A DNA stretch of 53,969 nt, taken from Bacteroidota bacterium (lineage in GTDB: Bacteria > Bacteroidota > Bacteroidia > JACCXN01). The position numbers and the translations under genes were made by a program. Below the pieces are notes generated by a model. It searched no databases and was not told where the DNA came from. It worked only from the letters and a program-made list of their open reading frames with translations. Position 1 is the first letter of the stretch, and every line of letters starts with the position of its first letter. The DNA lies in NCBI GenBank assembly GCA_013696965.1, contig JACCXN010000014.1:1-53969 (forward strand), in the 5' to 3' direction. Below are positions 52,247-53,969 of the stretch, piece by piece.

Positions 52247-53969
52247 ATGAATAAACTTTACTTTAAATTAATAATCTGCGCTTCCTTTTTATGCCTGTTT
52301 TTTTTATCAACAGAGCTAAAGGCCCAGAGTTGCGCAGGATGCTTAGTGGATTCCGTAAGTGTAAATCTTTCCGCTAATCCGGATTCAGTTTGGACTTTAA
52401 CTAAAACTAGGTCTGGGGCTTGTTTGAGCCAAACGGGATGCATTATGTTTTTTATCACCTTGCACCCAACTGCGAATCAATTTGGTTTTGCATCCTCCAA
52501 TGCACCTCCAGGAAATGGAAATTATCACATCAATTGTGATCCCGTTGGAACTTCAATTGGTACGCCACTTTGTGTAAGCGGGATGAGTTCTTTTACGCTG
52601 ATTTTTTGTAAAACCGGGGGTAATTCAGCAACCTATACTTTATCATCCAGTCGTACTTTTTCTGCAAGTCAGGATTTTAGTGTCAGGCAAGGTTGTACTG
52701 GTAGAATCACAGTTGAAGGATTATCAGAACCTTCTATACAGTGGAATTCTATTTTTCCAGGAGCTGCAGGAGCATACAATTCCTGGCTTTCCTGCACTGC
52801 TGCTTGTGATACCACATATATAACGCCCCCTGCAGCCCCAGCTATTGTTCCAGCTTTTATTGATTACGTAGTTTCTGGCACTGCAACAGGCTGTGCCTCT
52901 GGTACTTCAAGAGATACAGTTAGAGTATTTATTGTTCCCGGGATGGAAATGTCAATTTCTCCTAGTAATGCTTATATATGTTCTGGTACAACAATAGCCT
53001 TGACGGCCAATGCCACAGGCGGAGCTCCGCCTTATTCCTATTTGTGGAGCAATGGGGCTACTACTCAGACTGTAACAGTACCTCCAGGCACATACAGTGT
53101 TTTGGTTTCTGATATGACCCAAGGTTGTCCTGCCAAAGCTGATACTGTTCAAGTAATTCAAAGTTCAACTCCTGCTCCACCAATAATAGCAAGTAACTCA
53201 CCTGTTTGCCAAGGATCTTCATTAAATTTAACCTCAAATACTATAACTGGAGCAAGCTATTTTTGGAGTGGACCAAATGGCTTTACTTCCTCATTACAAA
53301 ATCCTTCTTTGCCTAGTGCAACTTCTGCTCAAGCAGGAACCTATTCTTGCTATGTAATTGTTTCTGGTTGTCCAAGCACCACAGCAACTACAACTGTTTC
53401 CATTACACCTATTCCAATTGCTCCAACAGTTTCTAATAACGGTCCCTTATGTGAGGGTCAAACATTAACTCTAACTGCAACAGGAGTTTCAGGTGCGGTT
53501 TATAACTGGACAGGACCTGGAGGTTATACATCTGCAGGTACATCTGTTTCTATTACTTTAATTACTGTTGCAAATGCAGGGAATTATATGGCTACAGCTA
53601 CTATTAGTGGTTGTGCAGGCCCTGCCGGAACAACAACAGCTGTGATAAGTGCAACTCCTGTTGCACCAACTGCAACAAGCAATTCGGCAATATGTGCTGG
53701 CCAAACTTTGAATCTATTTGCTTCTAATATTACAAATGCCACTTATTCATGGACAGGACCAAATGGATTTGTTTCATCAATTCAAAATCCTTCTATAGCA
53801 GGTGCAACAATTTCAGCTTCAGGAACCTATTCAGTAACAGCCACAGTAAATAATTGTGCAGGCCCAGCAGGAACAGTTGCAGTAACTGTTAATCCTATTC
53901 CCGTAGCGCCTTCAGCAACAAACTCCGGACCTGTTTGTGTTGGTCAAACTTTAACTTTAACTGCCAGTG
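52247..53969 (+). CDS. Large repetitive adhesin, SprB/Ig-like, partial
   Basis: Starts ATG 52247 and stays open to the window end (574 codons seen, no stop). Signal peptide ends LSTELKAQS. A Cys-rich N-terminal domain (about 30-220) with many paired cysteines is followed by one SprB-type repeat (about 240-305: YSYLWSNGATTQTVTVPPG, then GTYSVLVSD). From about 53161 Ig-like repeats of roughly 80 residues recur, each with SNxxPVCxGQxLxLTA, YxWxGPNGF and AGTYSxxATVxGCAG. SprB-type proteins are surface adhesins exported by T9SS and used for gliding or attachment. The sorting domain should lie beyond the window. Confidence 0.88.
   Translation, partial: MNKLYFKLIICASFLCLFFLSTELKAQSCAGCLVDSVSVNLSANPDSVWTLTKTRSGACLSQTGCIMFFITLHPTANQFGFASSNAPPGNGNYHINCDPVGTSIGTPLCVSGMSSFTLIFCKTGGNSATYTLSSSRTFSASQDFSVRQGCTGRITVEGLSEPSIQWNSIFPGAAGAYNSWLSCTAACDTTYITPPAAPAIVPAFIDYVVSGTATGCASGTSRDTVRVFIVPGMEMSISPSNAYICSGTTIALTANATGGAPPYSYLWSNGATTQTVTVPPGTYSVLVSDMTQGCPAKADTVQVIQSSTPAPPIIASNSPVCQGSSLNLTSNTITGASYFWSGPNGFTSSLQNPSLPSATSAQAGTYSCYVIVSGCPSTTATTTVSITPIPIAPTVSNNGPLCEGQTLTLTATGVSGAVYNWTGPGGYTSAGTSVSITLITVANAGNYMATATISGCAGPAGTTTAVISATPVAPTATSNSAICAGQTLNLFASNITNATYSWTGPNGFVSSIQNPSIAGATISASGTYSVTATVNNCAGPAGTVAVTVNPIPVAPSATNSGPVCVGQTLTLTAS
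53161..53969 (+). repeat. Ig-like coding repeats, at least three copies
   Basis: Units begin near 53161, 53410 and 53650, with a further one starting near 53890. Each encodes about 80 residues with two cysteines and the GPNGF/GPGGY motif. The DNA differs by many third-base changes, so the copies are not recent. Continues past the window end. Confidence 0.75.

Overview
The window is about 54 kb of low-GC DNA from a member of the Bacteroidota, probably a free-living or environmental lineage. The signs are a MurF-alanine racemase fusion gene, the gene order ileS / TraR-DksA-like / lspA, type IX secretion (T9SS) sorting domains, DUF4271 and DUF5777 proteins, OmpA-type peptidoglycan-binding lipid-free proteins, A-rich leaders without Shine-Dalgarno sequences, and TAnnTTTG promoter boxes. 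No phage, transposase, CRISPR array or rRNA operon is seen. The single RNA gene is a tRNA-Ala(GGC).

Left end (1-4224): an integron-like cassette array. A tyrosine recombinase on the minus strand is followed on the same strand by a 13-bp perfect palindrome, a simple core site, and two gene cassettes. Each cassette ends in a 130-140 bp imperfect palindrome with the layout of an attC site, whose arms covary between the two copies. The cassettes carry a secreted protein of unknown function and a VOC/glyoxalase-fold protein. The recombinase lacks the extra segment that marks true integron integrases, and carries a different N-terminal domain. I regard this as the most interesting part of the window. 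A tRNA-Ala lies upstream of the recombinase.

Middle-left (4375-15278): putative lipoproteins, a frameshifted small membrane gene, a frameshifted T9SS cargo gene, a GT-C glycosyltransferase, RecQ, a TPR/OmpA protein and a RidA-family protein. Core housekeeping (15311-28636): ileS, a lysine-rich DksA-like protein, lspA, murF-alr, a family 2 glycosyltransferase, an O-antigen ligase-like protein, a C-terminal processing protease, yidD, rnpA and hemD, followed by DUF4271.

Middle-right (29952-34257): an envelope/redox cluster of DUF5777 barrel, YceI, a small CX4CH cytochrome-like lipoprotein and two cupredoxins, all on the minus strand, then a glutaryl-CoA dehydrogenase-like acyl-CoA dehydrogenase. 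34287-38843 is a stress-type cluster of small proteins: lipoprotein with a two-helix membrane tail, CsbD-like, YtxH-CsbD fusion, two more YtxH proteins, a holin-X-like protein and an OmpA-domain protein.

Right end (39015-53969): a tandem repeat, a frameshifted L,D-transpeptidase divergent from a coiled-coil secreted protein across a 90-bp inverted repeat, an S41 protease/barrel pair, an rRNA m5C methyltransferase, a site-2 protease with CBS domains, two tandem universal stress proteins, thymidine kinase, an M28 peptidase, rsmI, a quinone-oxidoreductase-like MDR enzyme, and the start of a large repetitive adhesin that runs off the end.

At least three genes carry single-base frame disruptions, two of them in poly-A runs. 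Either the assembly undercalls homopolymers or these genes are really broken or phase-variable; the sequence alone cannot decide.
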